The position numbers and the translations under genes were made by a program. From an uncultured Alphaproteobacteria bacterium (lineage in GTDB: Bacteria; Pseudomonadota; Alphaproteobacteria; Rhodobacterales; Rhodobacteraceae): a DNA stretch of 64,000 bases. The notes under the pieces were generated by a model. The model searched no databases. It saw only the letters and a program-made list of their open reading frames with translations, and had not been told where the DNA came from. The stretch lies in contig CACBAO010000001.1 in assembly GCA_902537235.1 (NCBI GenBank), forward strand, positions 171,270 to 235,269. The letters are read 5' to 3'. Positions 61,594 through 64,000 of this stretch are shown here, piece by piece. Numbering within the stretch: position 1 is the first letter of the stretch; every line of letters starts with the position of its first letter.

Positions 61594-64000
61594 TTAGACC
61601 CTAATTTTTTCTGAGCTAGGGTCATAAAGTGGTCTTGATGAAATTTTTGCCTTCGCCATAGTACCTGAAATTTCAATATGAAAATCAGAGGTTTCAACTG
61701 ATTCTTTAGTTTCTTCTTTTAATGGAATATAACCCATGCCTACAGCTGATCCCAAAAAGTGACCGTAATTACCAGAAGTTAAATGAGAAACGAGTTCGCC
61801 ATCCCGATAAATCGGTTCATTATGAAAAAGAAATAGTTCTGGATCTTCTAATTGAAATTGATAGAGATATTTTTCTAAGCCCTTATTGTTTTTCCTTATA
61901 ACTGCCTCTTTACCTATAAAATCATCTTTATCTGTTTTTACAGCAAAACCGAGCCCTGCTTCCAAAACGTGATCTTCATCGGTAATGTCATGGCCAAAAT
62001 GGCGATAAGCCTTCTCTATTCTACAACTATCTAAGCTATGGAGCCCGCAGAGCTTCAGCTCATATTTTTTTCCTGCCTCTCGGATTGTTTCGAAAACATG
62101 ACATGCCTGCTCTGAACTAACATAAAGTTCCCAACCTAATTCACCAACATAACTTATTCGATGTGCTCTAGCTAAACCATATCCTATTTCGATCTCCTTG
62201 GCTAAGCCAAAGGAATGATTTTTGTTATCAAATTTATTTGGTGATATGTCTGATAATAGCTTTCTTGAATTAGGCCCCATTAATGCCAAAACGGCTTCAG
62301 ATGAAGTAACATCAGTTAATACGATATTAAAGTCTTCTGTGTGGCGACTCAGCCAACTAAGATCTCGCACGAGAGTTGTAGCCGGTACTACAAATAAAAA
62401 ACAATTCTGCTTTAAACGAGTGACTGTCAGGTCGCTTTCAATACCACCTTTTGAATTGAGCATTTGGGTGTAAACTATTTTCCCAATTTCTACATCGACG
62501 TTATTTCCACAAATTCTTTGGCAAAACAAAAGGGCATCACTTCCCTCAACTCTTATTTTTCCAAAACTGCTCATATCTACTAGTCCAACATTATTTCGAA
62601 TTGCTAAATGCTCTAGTCTATGGTTTTCAAACCAGTTTTGTTTTTTCCAATCGTAGATGTATCTTTTTTCTTGGCTACCAATAGAAAACCAATTGGCTCT
62701 TTCCCATCCCGCGAGTTCACCGAAAACGGCATTTTCCTTTTTTAAATGCTCGTGTAATGGTGATCTTCTGACCCCTCGAGATGTTTCGACCTGTCGATAA
62801 GGAAAATGATCTGCAAACAATAAGCCTAATGTTTCCTTTACCCGGTTTTTCAAATAGAGACGGTTTCTTTGGAACGGTTGGGCTCTCCTAATATCAACGT
62901 CCCATAGGTCAAAGGGAGGTGATCCTTGGTCGATCCACTGTGCCAAGGCCATCCCAGCACCTCCCGAAGAGACTATTCCAATTGAATTGTATCCAGCCGC
63001 GACCCAAAAACCCTTCAATTCGGGAGCTTCCCCCAAATAGTATTTATCATCCGGAGTAAAGCTCTCTGGGCCATTGAAAAATGTTTTAATACCGTATTTT
63101 GCTAATATGGGAATTCGCTTTATAGCTTTCTCCAATATAGGTTCAAAGTGATCTAGATCTTCCGGTAATTGGTCAAAGCAGAAATCTTCATCTATTCCAT
63201 CCATACCCCATGGTTTTGCTTCAAGTTCGAAGGCTCCAACTAAAAATTTACCTGCATCCTCTTTGTAATAAGTTTGTTCATCTGGCATTCTTAATACGGG
63301 CAAAGTACTTAGGTTTTTGACTGGTTCAGTTACGATATAGAAATGTTCACAGGCATGGAGCGGAACGGTAACCCCCTGGCTTTCAGCAAAATCTCTTGCC
63401 CACATCCCAGCACAATTTGCAGCATTTTCAGTTTTGATAAGGCCTTTTCCATCTTTATTCAGCCAGTAAATGCCACTAACTGAATTATTATGAGTGTTTA
63501 ACCCAGTCACTTTTGTATCTTCAAAAATTTTTACTCCTAAATCTCGAGCTCCTTTTGCTAGTGCCATTGCAATATTCGCGGGATCGCCTTGACCATCTAG
63601 TGGGAGATGGACGGCACCCTTTACTCCATCGACATTTAAAAATGGATGATAGGACTTCAACTCGGAAATGGAAATCTCATTGACGTCTACATCAAATGAC
63701 TTTGCTATCGATGATTGTCTCAGAATTTCTTCATGACGGTGATCTGTAAGTGCTACCGTTAACGATCCATTTTGTTTTACCCCTGTAGAAACCCCTGTTT
63801 CTTTTTCTAAGTTCACATAGAGGTCTGCAGAGTATTTTGCTAATCTTGTCATATTTAAGTTTGGTCTTAATTGACCAATAAGACCCGCTGCATGCCATGT
63901 GGTTCCAGAAGTCAATTTCTTCCTTTCCAAAAGAACAATGTCTTTCCAACCTATCTTAGCGAGATGATATGCTAGCGAGCATCCTGATATACCACCACCG
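61594..64000 (-). CDS. Dimethylglycine/sarcosine dehydrogenase-type flavoprotein (5' end outside window)
   Basis: At least 802 residues are in the window; the frame stays open to base 64000 and the true start lies beyond. The first visible residues are the Rossmann FAD motif GGISGCSLAYHLAK. SGTTWHAAGLIGQLRP holds the His that carries covalent FAD in the family. The FAD/DAO domain covers about the first 400 residues. A central FAO_M segment and a tetrahydrofolate-binding GcvT domain with C-terminal GcvT_C follow (for example ANWFSIGSQEKRYIYDW and GELGWELYVSSEQA). Such enzymes demethylate dimethylglycine or sarcosine, passing one carbon to folate, relevant to glycine betaine use in marine bacteria. 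Confidence 0.85.
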   Translation of the reverse strand, partial: GGGISGCSLAYHLAKIGWKDIVLLERKKLTSGTTWHAAGLIGQLRPNLNMTRLAKYSADLYVNLEKETGVSTGVKQNGSLTVALTDHRHEEILRQSSIAKSFDVDVNEISISELKSYHPFLNVDGVKGAVHLPLDGQGDPANIAMALAKGARDLGVKIFEDTKVTGLNTHNNSVSGIYWLNKDGKGLIKTENAANCAGMWARDFAESQGVTVPLHACEHFYIVTEPVKNLSTLPVLRMPDEQTYYKEDAGKFLVGAFELEAKPWGMDGIDEDFCFDQLPEDLDHFEPILEKAIKRIPILAKYGIKTFFNGPESFTPDDKYYLGEAPELKGFWVAAGYNSIGIVSSGGAGMALAQWIDQGSPPFDLWDVDIRRAQPFQRNRLYLKNRVKETLGLLFADHFPYRQVETSRGVRRSPLHEHLKKENAVFGELAGWERANWFSIGSQEKRYIYDWKKQNWFENHRLEHLAIRNNVGLVDMSSFGKIRVEGSDALLFCQRICGNNVDVEIGKIVYTQMLNSKGGIESDLTVTRLKQNCFLFVVPATTLVRDLSWLSRHTEDFNIVLTDVTSSEAVLALMGPNSRKLLSDISPNKFDNKNHSFGLAKEIEIGYGLARAHRISYVGELGWELYVSSEQACHVFETIREAGKKYELKLCGLHSLDSCRIEKAYRHFGHDITDEDHVLEAGLGFAVKTDKDDFIGKEAVIRKNNKGLEKYLYQFQLEDPELFLFHNEPIYRDGELVSHLTSGNYGHFLGSAVGMGYIPLKEETKESVETSDFHIEISGTMAKAKISSRPLYDPSSEKIRV

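Overview
The window looks like a chromosome segment of an AT-rich, tightly packed alphaproteobacterium, most likely a marine lineage related to Rhodobacterales. The family-level evidence is a RegA/RegB redox pair with the diagnostic residues, a petABC operon next to trmL, an accD-folC-trxA block, an rpsO-pnp/truB-rbfA/dapB block, a NUDIX-cca pair and an NDUFAF5-type gene near ubiG. This placement rests on remembered gene order and motifs, not on a search. Almost every base is coding. Convergent neighbours repeatedly end within a few bases of each other or share stop codons. No insertion sequence, prophage or CRISPR array is visible, and no intergenic stretch over 300 bp lacks a gene (34007-34336 holds a tRNA).

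Region by region. 1-13.2 kb: start of ftsK, amidase, a UbiH-type hydroxylase, divergent regA/regB, tsaE, exonuclease I, trxA, folC, accD, a lipoprotein, proline iminopeptidase, ubiG, a conserved unknown and a MarR regulator. 13.2-34 kb: core housekeeping genes, namely an NDUFAF5-like protein, hemH, pnp, rpsO, truB, rbfA, dapB, an MltB-type lytic transglycosylase, two NUDIX enzymes, hslO, cca, hemF, tlyA, aroC, petABC, trmL, gabD, mtaB, dapF and tRNA-Lys. 34-39.8 kb: a zinc island. An operon zur-znuC-znuB-CobW-type GTPase diverges from znuA, which carries a tandemly repeated histidine-rich loop, and the promoter region has one good and one weaker Zur operator. 39.8-42.5 kb: a copper island. cueR diverges from DUF4396 membrane protein-cytochrome c-CopC-CopD, with a MerR-type promoter that has a 19-bp spacer. 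42.5-47.6 kb: aminotransferase IV, DMT exporter, serine beta-lactamase-like hydrolase, thioesterase-like protein, GST and a cNMP-binding protein.

47.6-54 kb: a probable iron/metal region. A 10-TM metal exporter-like protein and a DUF4856 protein with an EF-hand-like loop diverge around a perfect 7-1-7 Fur-type palindrome. A membrane di-iron hydroxylase and an FbpA/FbpB-type iron ABC transporter follow, with no ATPase gene beside them. 54-56.3 kb: two orphan envelope-type proteins and a protein that reads as a divergent, full-length paralogue of ribosome recycling factor, with a very strong ribosome binding site. 56.3-64 kb: catabolic genes, namely a TPP-dependent enzyme facing an operon of acyl-CoA dehydrogenase, class III CoA transferase and ribokinase-type sugar kinase, then a small lipoprotein and the bulk of a dimethylglycine/sarcosine dehydrogenase that runs off the right edge.

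The points most worth a second look are the RRF-like paralogue, the CueR-controlled DUF4396/cytochrome c/CopCD cassette, the Fur-box/DUF4856/hydroxylase/ATPase-less iron transporter region, the histidine repeat in ZnuA, and the NDUFAF5-like protein without a recognisable SAM-binding glycine motif.
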